A program made the position numbers and the translations under genes. Positions 1 through 12,818 of a stretch of 64,000 bases of DNA are shown piece after piece. Under the pieces are notes generated by a model. The model did no database searches and was not told where the DNA came from. It saw nothing but the letters and a program-made list of their open reading frames with translations. The stretch spans positions 9,437,752-9,501,751 of the forward strand of contig NW_024881301.1 in NCBI RefSeq assembly GCF_018691265.1, given 5' to 3'. This DNA comes from Tyto alba. Its lineage: Eukaryota; Chordata; Aves; Strigiformes; Tytonidae. Numbering within the stretch: the stretch's first letter is position 1; every line of letters starts with the position of its first letter.

Positions 1-3000
1 TGATAAAAACAACATGAAAAAAGCAACCATAATCTCACTATTCAAGGCCTTTCAGTTGGTGTGGATTTAATGTAAAATGTTGAGTTTTAACTTCTTTGGG
101 GGTCCAGTCTGTACAATTTTCTATAATTGTCCTTAGGAACAATTATCTAGAACTAAAGACTGCAAAATGTTTAAAGAAAAGGAAAGAATCCAAGTTAATG
201 TCAAAATTAAATCCCCAGCTAGGAGGAATAACCACTCTCTTCCAGTTTCTGGGAGATACTTGAAATTAGTAAATAGACCTTTGTCATGCCTATAGTTATG
301 AAGGAGAAATGTAATCTATATATCCCCTGAAATGTTTGAGTTTTGGAGATATCCATATTTGTCACAGTGGATTTTTTTTCCTATTTTACTTATAGGATAG
401 CTGCTGAATGGCCTGAGAGACATCCATGATGGGAGACACACTTACACCTTTATCCCAAGCACTGTCTACTTCCCAATACGCTCTACAGGTGCTTTTTGAC
501 ATGTTTGTCAAGTCCCTCTGAAAGCACAACTCTTGTGACTGAAACACCTTTTTTTGTGGAATTGGTCTCTATTATCCTGACTAGGGGGAAGCAGATCAAT
601 TGCAGCTTGTGAAAAATTGAAGAATATCAACAGACCTGTACCATATTCTAGCCCCATTTACTCTAAAAGTTCATTTTGTCTCCAGATAAGTGAATAATAA
701 AGAAGCAGTAAATAGTTTGTCTTGCTTCTGGCCTTGCAAATCTCTCACCAGGATACCAATATCATTTATTTATGATAATTTTTTGGTAGCCTGAATAAAC
801 CTATTAAAAGAGAATAATGTAAAAGATGGTATAGAGATTCAACAGGAGTGGGTTTTTTTCAAAACTCTGATAGAAGGTGTAAGATATAAAGACATTGACT
901 CACTGCAGACTCTCCTTCCTACAGCAAAATGTCCTGGGACGTTTTGGTGGTGAGGGCAGGAGGGATCTGTGGGAGAATCTAGTGCTTCCCTTGCCAGACC
1001 CCACCTCTTCCTTTCTCCACCCAGGATGTGCCGCTAAGCCCAGACCAAACCACTACAACTGGTGGCTCTTTCTTCCTTTGATGGATGTGGATCCAGACGA
1101 GGAGGAGGCTTCCTGGAACATACTTTTTCTTTGCAGACCTGGAATGCCTTCTGCTCAGCCATGAAAGAAGCTACTTCTGAACACCAAGGACAGTCTCCCA
1201 ACTGAGAACTTCAAGAACCTGTGCTGTCACAGTTCACATGTAACTGTGTCCCTGGAGCAAAGGAGAAGCACATCTGATGGGGACCACAAAACCTCTTTCT
1301 GCGGTTGCCACCTACCAGAGACTCAGCTGTAGAACAGCTTCATGTCTGGGCACACACTGATGCTTTGCGATTGTAATGTCCCTTCCCTCCAAAAGTACAG
1401 AAAACCCCTAAAGGCTAAGTAACTCTCAAAGCCTTTGTTCCTCTCTCTTGTCATTCTCATGATGTCCCATTCTATGTGTGTATTATACTGATAGATTATG
1501 AATGGATGCAACTTCAGCATATATCAAGAAAGGCAAAACAGCTTTATACACAAGGTCACTGAGTTTCATCTTTTTATTTGACATACTGGATAACACCATT
1601 TTCTTTCATGTATTCAGTGAACTATATATCAGCTTTTTTTAAAAAACAAAACAAAAACAAAACAAAAAAACACAAACACAAGTATGATCTTTATTTCTTT
1701 TCATAGATGTCTTTGCATCAATCTAGTTAAACTACTAGTGTCCTGACAGACCCTTCTGGCACTAGTTCATGTCTCTTGAAAAACAAGAATCGGACATTTC
1801 TGGGTGATTTCCAGGAAGTACAACTAAACCCAAAGTAGCTGTAGGAGTTTCCTGAGGTAAGGTGGAGAAGTAAAGTCTTGTTGAGAGCTTGTAACGACGT
1901 GAAGTTGCTGTTTATAAAGGGCAGTGAAAATGGTATGGGTGTGCAAAAAGACTACCTCATCTGATATTGTGTGCAGCGACCATGATTCCATCTATTATTC
2001 AAAAGCAAGCATAACATGAAGGACATACAGAGCATTAGACTGTTATATCAAGACCCTGCAGTATTAGATTAAAAAATACATTTTCCTTCCAAATACTGCT
2101 TCTTTGATTCCTATTTGTAAGCCCAGCTCACAGAAAGAAAATCTACCTCTATTTATATCCTGGAGGCTGACACCCTTCCATACAGCTTTTCTTTTACTGT
2201 TTCTGAATGGGAGGAGGCCAGAGTACTGTGCAAAGACATTTCTGTCTCTCAGCTCCCTACCTCATACAACTGAAGCAATCAGTTCAGCACAGCATGATGG
2301 AGAAAGGGCATATTGAACAGATGATTCAGAGGTGAAATGAGGACAAATGTATCTTTGATTTGGCTGGGGGGATGGGGTGAGTGCTTGAGTTAACTTTTAT
2401 GAAGCTTTCATGAGTAATAAACTTTTTTCTTGTTTTCAAACTCAGCTTGTTTTCCTGACCATGAATGAATTGCTGGCAAATTTGTTTGCAGATACTTTAA
2501 TAGTTAGCAATAACAATTCATTATATTAATTCTGTTCAATTACCCATTTTTCTCAAAGACATCAGATAATTTAGCTGAACACATGATATATATCTGTTGA
2601 TTTGGATGGTTAAAAAATATTTAGTATATTCTGTACCAAAACAATATGGAAAACACAGCTTTGAATCAGCAGAGATTTTAGTAGTAAACAGCTCAGTATA
2701 ATTATTTAAGACAGGTTTTAATCTGCTTGGTCACAAAATATTCATGGTCATACCTAAGAATAAATGTTAGTACTGTGGCACCTTATGGTATCTAGGACAT
2801 TACCTATGACTTTTTTGAGCAAGTAGTTATTTGTACATACTTAAATACAATTTCTGTCTGTAGTAATGTGCTAAGCATCTTTGTGTGCGGTGCTATCCTG
2901 CCCTTTCCTGTAGCAAAAATCCTCTTGACTGAGATTATGATTATTGGTGTTCATTGGATCTCATCACTGACTTTTGGAAAACCAAGGGTAATGTTTATTT

Positions 3001-3156
3001 GTGAGTATGGATTTGACATTTGAGCCCTATAAGAAACTTGTTTAATATTCAACATCTTATACTTACATGTAAACTTAGTAAAACACAAAGCTCTTTCTTG
3101 CTTTAAAGGCCTCTCATATCCTTTAACTAAACAGAGTAAGGTTAGAAGTTTCATTT

Positions 3157-3176
3157 AAAAAAAAAAAAAAAAAAAA
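3157..3176 (+). repeat. poly(A) run, 20 bp
   Basis: There are twenty uninterrupted A residues, followed by an AAC/AAAG-rich tail. Nothing upstream looks like a processed transcript, so this is probably a simple repeat or the relic of a very old retroposon tail. Confidence 0.9.
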
Positions 3177-3570
3177 CAACAAAGAAAAAGGCTGCATAGG
3201 TGTCAGAAATTTATTAATTCTGGATGATGCCTTTTGAACTTTATATGCAATATTAAATTGCGTGTTTGCATCCAGATGCAAATAGCACACTCAATAAGCA
3301 GTGAGGTTTTATGCAGGGAGCATGGGGGTCTGCAGTCGGCTGCTTAGCTGTAGTGGGCCAGTTCCCAGCTGGAATAAGATGGATTGGCTCCTAGTGAACT
3401 TCATATCTACTGCATGTGCCCTAGTGATTATACAGCTCCAGACATTTGCATGGGTCAGTGTCAGGGAGAGGGCATGAAGGTAAAGGGACCTTTGGTCTGA
3501 CTCAGAGCAGCCATTTTCATGTGAATGGTAAATTTTACTATTTTCCACTATTATATTGCTATTAATGGTG

Positions 3571-3620
3571 AATTATTATTGTTGTAATTGTTATTATTAT
3601 TGTTATTGTTATCATTAATG
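3571..3620. repeat. TTATTG/TTA microsatellite
   Basis: Irregular units of TTATTG, TTGTTA and ATT run for about 50 bp. This is a decayed trinucleotide/hexanucleotide microsatellite. Confidence 0.8.
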
Positions 3621-6600
3621 CAAAAGCCTAGGTAGACAAAGCCTAGGCACACATTCTGCCCCACAGATCAGCTGCTGTCAGGGGATGAGGTATCATGGCA
3701 GCACTGGGACCAGGCTTGGCAAGTACAGCACAGCTTTCCCTTGCACACCTGCATCATGGGAGCTGTGCGTCTGGCATCTTCACCCTTTAGAGTATCAGTG
3801 AGTGGTTGGTGAGACCTTTCTGGTACCTTGTTGTTGATGCTGGAAGTTATTTGATGCTGTTCTGGTGGGCTCCACCTGAACTTGCTGTGGGTACAGCACA
3901 AGCCGGCTATAGTGGCATGTGAAGCAAGGTTTGCATCCTTCCTAGCCTGGGTGTTTGCAGGTATGACCCCCACCTGAAGGCTCTGTGGGAATAATGAAAA
4001 ATTCCGGATCACATCCCACTCACCTTCCCTCTGGCCATCGGCTAGTGAAACAGGCATCAGAATGGGGTCTAGTGTTTCTAAATGGAGTCTGTTCATTTAC
4101 TACTTCAGCAAAGTGCGAGTCTGTGTTTAAGAACACGTTCAGAGTAGCAACAGGGAAGCAAGTTATCATCATCTCAACCTTCTTAAATATTGATCGGAAT
4201 CTGATGTTCTGACTCTGGTAAGAGATACCTCTATCTACTAGTGATTTTGTTTTCATACAGAATTTTCTTTTAGGTATAGCATAAATGATATACAATGCTA
4301 CTCCATACAAGTAAGGATATCAGAATTTGACCCAGGCTTTGCTAATGATCTGTTGATAATGAAATAGAAAAACACTTATTTCAGAACTACATTGAATTTT
4401 CTTTTTTGAGTAAGACCAATTGGCTACATATCTGTATAACAGTCAAGTCTCATGAAAGGTCACAGGCATATTTTATTAAAAGTTTCTACCATGTGTTACC
4501 ATTAATTAGCATCTTGAGAACACTATTTCAAGAACATGTGTAGGAGCGGTCTGGTTAATTAGGGACTATCAGAAACCTTATATCAACACAGTTTGGGTGT
4601 ACAGGAATTTTTTGATGTCTATTATTTCATCCAGACACAACATTTACTGTAATACTTGACCTAGTTCTCATCTTCAGAAGCTGAGGTTACAGGGCCTCTT
4701 CATATTTCAGCCAATTTACTGATGTGTTGGATGTTACACAGTTGTCAAGAGTATCAACATTAAAAATAGAAAAACAAATAAAAGTACTAAGGGACTGTTA
4801 TGTTCAAGCAGACTGGTCAGCAGCATTACACTTTCATCATGAATATGCAAATTAATTAATAAAAGGAAAAATGGATCACTGATACTCACCACAGATATAT
4901 TTTTTTTAATTGTTTTAATACCATAATTAAATTTGTTATGTTAATTCACTAACTGCAGTTGTTCCTTTTGCTGGCAGTGAAGAATAGGTGAGGACCTGCT
5001 AAATTTTAGAGTATAATAGCATCCTGGCACAAGTCTTCTATGTTTCCTGTCTTCATCCCTAAAAGAGGATTGTTCGTACAGGGGATTCAAGTAGATAGAA
5101 GGGTATCATAAATGAGATTATATATTTCTCATGTTAGACCTACCAAGATCGGTATCATAGTCATCTAGTTCTTATGTTAGCATCTCAGGTGATGACATCA
5201 GAGATATATCACCCTGTGTTTCTATGGAAACTTTTAGTGCTATGAAGGAATTTGCCCTTTTTATTTAACCGTCTTTCTATTGTTCTCCTTCATTGCTCCC
5301 TTAAGTACATAATGTTTAGGACAAACTTCACTTCTTGGTCCCCTTAGCCACACAAAGAGTCTCATATTCTGCTTCTATGCAATCATTTAAATAAAAGCAG
5401 GAAAACACAGTCTATTCAGCATTGTAATTTCTTTTTATATTTTATAAGGAAGAAAACAAATTCAACAGTAAAGTGAATTAGATACCTGAGCAGGAAACTC
5501 TAGCCCAGTAGAAGCAAGCACAAACATTTTACTATAGCATCACCACTGTTATAATAATTTCCTTTTTCATGTATCCTGCTCATATAATAGCCCCTAATGT
5601 TCCATATTCTGCCCCCAGTGTCGTGTTGGTTCTTTGCAGGTACAGCTTAATTCAGTGTCACGGAATGGTACTTTTGAAGGAGGATGGATTATGTAAAGTG
5701 CAGGTTATATGTGTGAAAGCATGTAATTTTAAAAACATTCCCCTTGTTAGTGAATCTCAGGAAGCAATCCTTGAACCTATGGGCAGTCCCACGCAAGAAC
5801 GTGTGGGAATAGAGAGACCAGGATGAAACTTCAGATGGAGGAGGCAGAGAAAGAGGAGACTGGGGTGGAAAGGAAACAAGATATTTAAGAAAGGAGATGG
5901 AGGCTAATTTCTCTCTTCCCCATTCTAACATGCTCAAGGTGAAAGGTTTACTCTGTCTGTGACCTACTGTATGCAACATTTTAAATTTTTTTTCTCTAAA
6001 ATTTAAATTTTTGTGAACACAGAAACTGGGGGAAAAAAAAAAAAAAATGTGCCACGCTGTCCAAATTCTCAGATCCTTGACACTGGTGCTCACAGTTTCT
6101 AATAGGAAGCTTATTCTCACGTGTGGTTTTGATACAGGAAAATCTTTACAAAACCCACAAATCTAAATCTTTAATTTATACGTCAAATTGAAAGATACTA
6201 GTCAGGTTTTTTTTTCTTTCCTTTATCTATTGTTTAAATTAATATTGTTATTGTAGAAAGTATTTTCTAATAAATTAGTCCAATTATTAATTAGATAAAG
6301 TGTCACATCTGAAGGCATTTAAGGAATTCTGATCCTATCTTTTATTCAGGGTTAGTCAGAAGCACTGTAAATTGATCAGATGTTTCTTTTCAGTCTTGTT
6401 CTGCACAATGTTTTTTCATGAACACCTCTTTTTCCAAGCATCAGGTTCAGACTTTTAGGAAACAGTTTCATTCCCAGTAAGAAGGTGAGCGCTTAACAGC
6501 CTGTTGACTTTGAAAAATTCTGAGAATCAATCAAATGGATTATTAGATAAACTTGCATTAAGAACAAACTGTTTTTGACTCAAAGTCCAATCATTTCTGT

Positions 6601-6766
6601 CCACACCAGTTAGTTGTTTTTAAATTAAACATATGCTTCAGTGAGTTTATAGAAGCTTGTGAAAGATCAGTTAACTACACAGGTATCTGTGAGGTAACGT
6701 ATTAACCTAAGCTGTCAGCATGTCATTAGAACAAAAAATTAGACAAGTTTTAATAACTTCAAGATA

Positions 6767-6862
6767 TGATAGAATCATAAAATCATTTAGGTTGGAAAAG
6801 ACCTTTAAGATCATAGAGTCCAACCATAAGCCTAAAACTGCCAAGACCACTGCAAGATGGAG
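6767..6862 (-). mobile_element. CR1 LINE 3' end fragment (minus orientation)
   Basis: The forward strand reads agaatcataaaatcattt, then a ggttggaaaagacc block, gatcatagagtccaacc and a short extension. This is the reverse complement of the CR1 3' terminus, including its final octamer repeats. Only about 100 bp of 3' tail are present, the usual outcome of severe 5' truncation in CR1 retrotransposition. A 71-codon forward frame covers it and is not a gene. The inner boundary is approximate. Confidence 0.9.
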
Positions 6863-7833
6863 TCTAAAAAATCTTGGAAATGTGACATTCATCATTGATA
6901 AACTAAATACAAAAATTATGAATAAAACAAAATAATTATGACAATATGCATAACAGACTACTAGATGTTAGCTACTTAGAACAGGAAAAAATACTTATGT
7001 GCCCATCTTTATTCCTAACTAAATAAACATTGTAATCTCTTATGTGGATTTCTATGAACATAAATTTTGTAGGGGAAAAAAAGCCAAATAAAGCAGCAGA
7101 ATTGTTTTTTTCTTAATCTTAAATGCTTCAATAGTCAAAAGATAATACACAGAATATGGAAATCAGGGTAAGGAAGTAGCAAAGAGATACAAAGGGACAA
7201 ATCCCCAGAGTGAATATGTGCTAGAGAAATATTTATTTTAAAATAGGTCACCTTTGCATCACTTCATTGATAAATGTTGTCATTATTAAGTGTTATGATA
7301 GCACCTAAGAATATCAACTCAGAACTGAAGTACATGAGCAGTGTTTCAGAGACATAATAAAAAAACCCTGTCCCTTCCTCAAGGTACTTACTATCCATCT
7401 GCCAGATAACATGAAAGGTAAACAGACAAGTAGGATGGTAATAAAAGGAGAGATGAGGTCATGATATCACAAGAGTTTAGCAGAAAATGGGTGTTTCAAT
7501 GCTCAGTTCACTTGTTTAGTACTAATACATTTCAAGTATAGCTCTGCTCACGTTTGGTGGATAGTACTCAGAAGAACCACAACCCCTGATTTCTGCTGCC
7601 ATGTCTTCATTCCATAATCCTGTACAAAGCTATTAAATTTCCCTTCTAATCATCATAGCAATCCTTTCAAAAATTTTTGAATCTCATATCAACATAGAAA
7701 TAAGCGTTGGTACAAATAAGCTTTTTGGAAGAGGTTCCTGTCCCACAGATGACACCATATAGGGTACCCAGATGTTGGTCCACACAGTGTGATCACAGTT
7801 TATCAGATAGCTGCAAGGTATTGGATAATATAT

Positions 7834-7867
7834 TGTATTACTATGTATTAATATATGTAGTAATACA
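7834..7867. repeat. 10-bp perfect inverted repeat, 14-bp loop
   Basis: TGTATTACTA at 7,834-7,843 is matched by its reverse complement TAGTAATACA at 7,858-7,867. A third related copy (atgtagtaatg) follows directly. The surroundings are an AT-rich TATGTA/TAATAC repeat patch, so this is probably a decayed microsatellite able to form a hairpin. Confidence 0.7.
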
Positions 7868-10350
7868 TGTAGTAATGTATGTATCACTGTAGTATATAAT
7901 ACAGATAGATCATGAGAAAGAGCACTCCAGGTGAATATAATCTTTTGCATGTACCCTTAGGGTTACACAAACAGTTTGAAAAGAGCTCTGACATAATGGT
8001 CTACTGCAGAATATGAAGGTGAAGTATAAAAGCAATGCAGCGTTGCTATAGTTTATTTTACAGATAGTTAGTTTGAGTATTAGCAATTGTTATGTTATCC
8101 CACTGAAACAATATCTGTATTCATATTCTAGACTTGCATACAATTAGGAGTAGATTGCTTGACCTGTAACCTATCTGACATAGAAAAATGGGCACCTAAC
8201 TTTATACTCTAAGTATCTTCACTGAAAGTTGCTGACATGCAGGTTTTTTGCAAGAACTTTTTTTCTTCCCCTTAACAATAATGAAATGGAAAACATTTCA
8301 TTGGGAGAACATATTTTTTTCCTGCTGAGTTATCTCTTCTTCTGAGTATCAATAAACTACTTACAGATTGCTGTCTGAAAAGAATGATCTGCTGTATGCT
8401 TTCATGCTTGGAATTAGTCACAGGACACCTAGGACAAGAAATGGGAATGCTTTCTGCTTGTCTATGCCTCTGAATCAAAACAAGTAAAAGTGTAGTTTGC
8501 ATCATCTTCATTTAATAACTCTCACATAGTAACTAAGGATTTAATCTTTGAAATCATTAACATAAATTTCTGTCACGATGAGACATAGGTAAGAGGTATT
8601 TTAACCTCTTATGCCTGTGCCTAATACACAATAGAAGACAACAATCTGTTTGCTGCCACTTCTCTTTGAACTGAACATGGTCCTATTTACACATCCCTGA
8701 AGAATTCAACACAACAGACTGCGCTTTGTACCACATATGCTTCCTTTAGTCTAAGTTGAACTTATGAATTTTTCCTTCTCCTGGTAACTGTGAGACAAGT
8801 GACATGTTTTATCCAGACACTTAAGTTATTACATCTTTAAAAATCATGACTTAGTCCAAGATTAACTGAGAGCTAATAAAAAAGTGTTACCATTCACCTT
8901 AAAAGATCCTTATTACAACAAGGAGAAAATGTTTCTTCTGCTTCAAACGAACCAATATGGCTTCCTGGAATAGTCTATCTCAGTAGTCCACTGACTAAGA
9001 AACTCACTTTAGAAGCATTAGAAGATTAGATCCTTTATCAAAGGAGTGTGAAGGCAGTGATTGAACCGATAAAGGAATAAGCATACAACATGGTTTAGGT
9101 CTGGAGAGGGGAGGAGAATGTCCCTTCCTTCCACATACTTCTCACCCTCTTCATAAGGACATGTGTATGTCTGAGCGGGTAAATGATAATCACAGTCTCT
9201 ATTTCCTCTGGCTATTAACCATTGAGGGTGATGTATGAGGGAGCTCATGGGCTCCAGTTCTTCTGAGGTAGGTGGTGGGTAAACCATAGAATGCCTCATT
9301 AGAGAAATGGCCCTGTAACATCTGAAGGATTTGAACCTTCACTGTGCTTCTTTATTTGTCCCCTCATTTCTCCTCATAACAAGGCGAGTTGGATTCATCA
9401 CCAGGATGATTCATACTCTGACTGTCAGGGGGTTCATTACATGGCAAATGTTCACTTAGATGCCTAACTGGGAAAATTAAATATTTCAGGGAGATTTCTC
9501 TTTGTAAACATCAACACTAACAAAAGTCCCACCTCTTTGAATGCATTTCTGTAATACTGTTCTTGTTTTCTTGCATGTTGTCATCGATGATTCTGTACTT
9601 TAGACATGTTTTCATAATATAGGCTACATTCATAATATTCTATTCTGAAGTGACTGAGTGTGGAAAACCAAAACTGGAAGAAAAATAAATGGTTCAGAAT
9701 ATAACTGATGTCTTCTCTGAAATACTGTGGACCAAAAGTTGTTTTGATTTAGGAATACAGGACAAACATGCTGGGGTCTACTGCAACTTCAGGGTGCACA
9801 GATAAAATGACAATTGTATGGTATCCAGACTACCCTGACCAGTAACACCTTGACCAGTAGATGATCCTATCAACTTAACATATATAAAGCATTAAAAACA
9901 GTACTTGGAATACTACAAAAGTGAAATTCTCCTTGGATTGTTTTGACAGTAGCCAAAGGATGTTTGACATAAATCTTCACAACTTCTGGTCCAGTGAGAG
10001 AAGAACGTTTCTTTAGGATGCATTTTGCATATCAAAGAACAGAGGGTCTCAATTTATCTAGAGTATACTTGAATCCCAACAATGAAATCTTGTGAAAACA
10101 AAGTTTTATGAACAGGTGGTCTGAATCCAAAGACAGACATTTTTCATATGGTTCTGAGTGAGTAAAAGCCTGAGAGTTAAAATGGAAGCTGATTTATAAT
10201 GTTTTCTGCATCAGTTATTGCAGACATGTCCATTATTATAATAACAACCCTGTTTCATACTTCACTATATATATTGGGTGGTATAGGGTGTTAGACATGT
10301 ACATTCCAAAAAGATAAATATTTTCTTAAAAAATCCTCCTTTTTAAAATA

Positions 10351-10366
10351 CTTTTTTTAAAAAAAG
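10351..10366. repeat. T7A7 palindrome
   Basis: This is a perfect 16-bp palindrome, C, seven T, seven A, G. Short ATCCT/AGGAT arms lie outside it. It is low-complexity sequence with no assigned function. Confidence 0.7.
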
Positions 10367-12294
10367 GATGCATGCACTTCCAAATTTAAGCATTTTTCAA
10401 AGATTTAATTGTCATATCAGGTCAATCAGTAAGAGGGGAGGATGGTAGGTGTAAAGAATTAGATAACTGAAAGAAAAGGAATCAGAGTTATTAAGAAGAA
10501 TTCTCTAATGAAGCTACTTGCTATTCTGCAGGAAGAGAGCATCTGGATACTTTCAGAAATAAAACATATGGTAGTGTATTTGTAAGATAGTAAGATACAT
10601 ATTCTTTTAAATATGTTGAAAAATATGGTAGTTAATGTACACTTTTTTATAAATGTCTATAAATATTTATCAATTAAATGTATTGAATCATATACTTGTC
10701 GATTATATGTTGTCTCTTTGAAAAAAATAATTCATAATCTGAAATGTTAGTAATCTTACTAGATGACTCAGAGGAACAAGTTTTGAGTAGAATGATAAGT
10801 GTGTGACTTTTGTTGACTTCAACAAGAGATGGATTTTCATTTTAAAAGTACAGAAGTAATACTGCATTGTTTCTGTAACTCACATTGAAAAACATTATCA
10901 GTTAGTCACTCTTATGCTACTACTCTTGATTACATTCGGAACTGCAGTAACTATCCAGACAGACAAAAAGGCTCTTTTCAAATATCTTGGCAGAGAGGAA
11001 AATTTCTTCCTAATGTAGTCAAGGCTATGGTCCTCCCAGTCAGATCTGACTGATAGGTCCCTTTTCTGCTAGGAAGCAGTCAGTTTATCTTCATCCCTAC
11101 CCAAAAATAGAGGAGAGTGGCAAGATGAAAGGAGGATGAAGAGGTGATTATTTACCAATTTACCACTATAGTGGGGAAGTGTTTGTCTGTGGGATGCTGA
11201 CTGTCAGTGTGATTTGTAGATGAAGTTAAAGTTAATGAGTCTATCCTTGATCTCCATAGAGACTGTTTAGAAATAAACGGCTCCTCCTTTTCACTCAAAA
11301 CAAGTTAAGTAAATATATTCCTCTGTTTGTGGTTTCCTAAGGCTGAATGTAAGAAAAAGATTTCCAGATTGTCTTTTCCTACATCATAAAAAATAACCTT
11401 AAAGGAATTCTAAGATAATTGTACCTTAGTTCCTCCTTCTGTCTGGATAGTAGAGATTCAAATCAGAAACACATCAGGATTTATTAAAATCTTCTAATTC
11501 TCATGACCCAATTTGAATTTCTGAAACGAAGATGTCTGTATCTGAGGTGTTCATCTCAATTTATTCAGTGTGTAAGGGAAAAATGGGCGTTTAACTCTTG
11601 ATCTATCCCTTTCTAAGGTATCTAGACATCCAACAGTATCCAAGTGTACTATTCTTCATGCATTGGGTTCTGTCACTTTTTCATGAGTAAGATTGATAAT
11701 AGCAATGTTCAGGAAATAAATAAATAAAATTGTGGTACATCTGTATGTTAAACATCTTGGACCAGGAGGATCCAGAGGAAAATCCACTAGGAGATACGTG
11801 TTTCTATTTTTTAAGCTACAGAAAAAAAGAGAACAAGTTGAAAGTAATCCAAAGATTAAAAGCACTTCAATGAAAAATAGTTAATCCACTGTGTGTACCA
11901 GGGTATATTCAGTTAGACACATCATCCACCACAGTAGTTGTTGCAGACAGCCTCAACAAGTCATCTAGAAGGTTTTTGTTAATTACTTCTTTCACTCTGC
12001 TTTAATGTGAGGGGAGAGATATGCACATGCAAATCATGACTGACTTATTTTCTATGGCAAGACGTAAAAGAGACTTTTCTGCATCCAAGTGATTTTAGGT
12101 GAAAGACTCCACATAGCAATGGAGGCCAATAGGAAATATGCCTAACAAGAATAAAAAAGGAAACTTTTCAGTCATCAGACTTCTCCCTTTCCCCCAATCT
12201 CCTTTTATTTTTATTCAGCTTTTACAAAAAAATTTAGAGTTTCAACTAGTATTGTCTGGGATGTAATTAATTATATTCACGGTAGCTCACGTAG

Positions 12295-12818
12295 GGTGCT
12301 GGTTTGGATTTGTGACCAAAACAGTGTTGATGTTTTGACAGTAGATGAGCAGTGTTTACACAGCATCAAGCTTTCTCTGTTTCTTACCCTGCCAGAAAGG
12401 AGGCTGGGGGTGCACAAGAAGTTGGGAGGGGACACAGCTGGGACAGCTGACCCCAACTGATGTGAGGGGTTTCCTATGCCATATGATGTCATGCCTAGCA
12501 ATAAAAGCTGGGGGAAAGAGAGAGGAAGGAGTGGACACTTGGAATGATGGTGTTTGTTTTCCCAAGTCACTGTTAAAGAAGATGGAGCCCTGCTTTCCTG
12601 AAAATGGCTGAACACCTGCCTGCTGATAGGCAATAGTGAATTACTTCCTTATTTTACTTTGCTTGAGCATGTGGCTTTTGCTTTAGCTATTAAACTGACC
12701 TTATCTCAACCATGAGTTTTCTTACTTCTACCCTTCCTATCCTCTCCCCCATTCCACTGCAGGGGAATGAGTGAGTGGCTGTGTGGGGGTTAGCTGGCTG
12801 CCAGGGTTAATCCTCAAC
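12295..12818 (+). mobile_element. Solo LTR, avian ERVL/ERV3-like endogenous retrovirus
   Basis: The region begins gtgctggtttgg and contains the blocks gctgggggtgcacaagaag and gggacagctgaccccaact. A promoter-like caataaaagctggg lies near 12,499, standing where the LTR TATA box is expected. ATTAAA at 12,689-12,694 is the likely poly(A) signal. It is followed by ttatctcaaccatgag and a C-rich U5 ending near ctcaaca at 12,818. Order and composition match avian ERVL-type LTRs. No internal retroviral sequence flanks it, so it is a solo LTR left by recombination between two LTRs. The 5' part is shorter than I would expect, suggesting an internal deletion. I cannot see a clean 5-bp target duplication. 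Three overlapping open frames here (12,277-12,633 and others) are LTR shadows. Confidence 0.88.
12689..12694 (+). terminator. LTR poly(A) signal ATTAAA
   Basis: ATTAAA sits in the LTR just before the shared U5 motif ttatctcaacc. In retroviral LTRs the signal lies near the R/U5 border, as here. Confidence 0.6.

Larger units (their letters stand above)
1..6766. other. AT-rich non-coding stretch, no gene recognised
   Basis: No recognisable host exon, RNA gene or LTR. The sequence is AT-rich with scattered short open frames that lack homology-like motifs. Two blocks are less AT-rich: about 890-1,350 (an 89-codon forward frame) and about 3,630-4,100 (a 142-codon reverse frame). I recognise neither. 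An A-rich tract lies at 1,639-1,680, an A20 run at 3,157-3,176, a TTATTG-type microsatellite at 3,571-3,620 and an A15 run at 6,033-6,047. Confidence 0.6.
6863..12290. other. AT-rich non-coding stretch, no gene recognised
   Basis: No gene or recognisable repeat beyond low-complexity sequence. Small inverted repeats occur at 7,834-7,867 and 10,351-10,366. Open frames here are all under about 95 codons and show no familiar motif. Confidence 0.6.

Noticed and set aside
4843..4860. POU octamer ATGCAAAT next to TTAATTAAT as an enhancer
   Set aside because: Octamers also occur near 12,028, 15,806 and 20,667. In AT-rich DNA of this length that is close to chance.
5689..6120. 143-codon reverse frame as a gene
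   Set aside because: It reads through an A15/T15 run (Phe run) and low-complexity pyrimidine sequence, with no recognisable domain.
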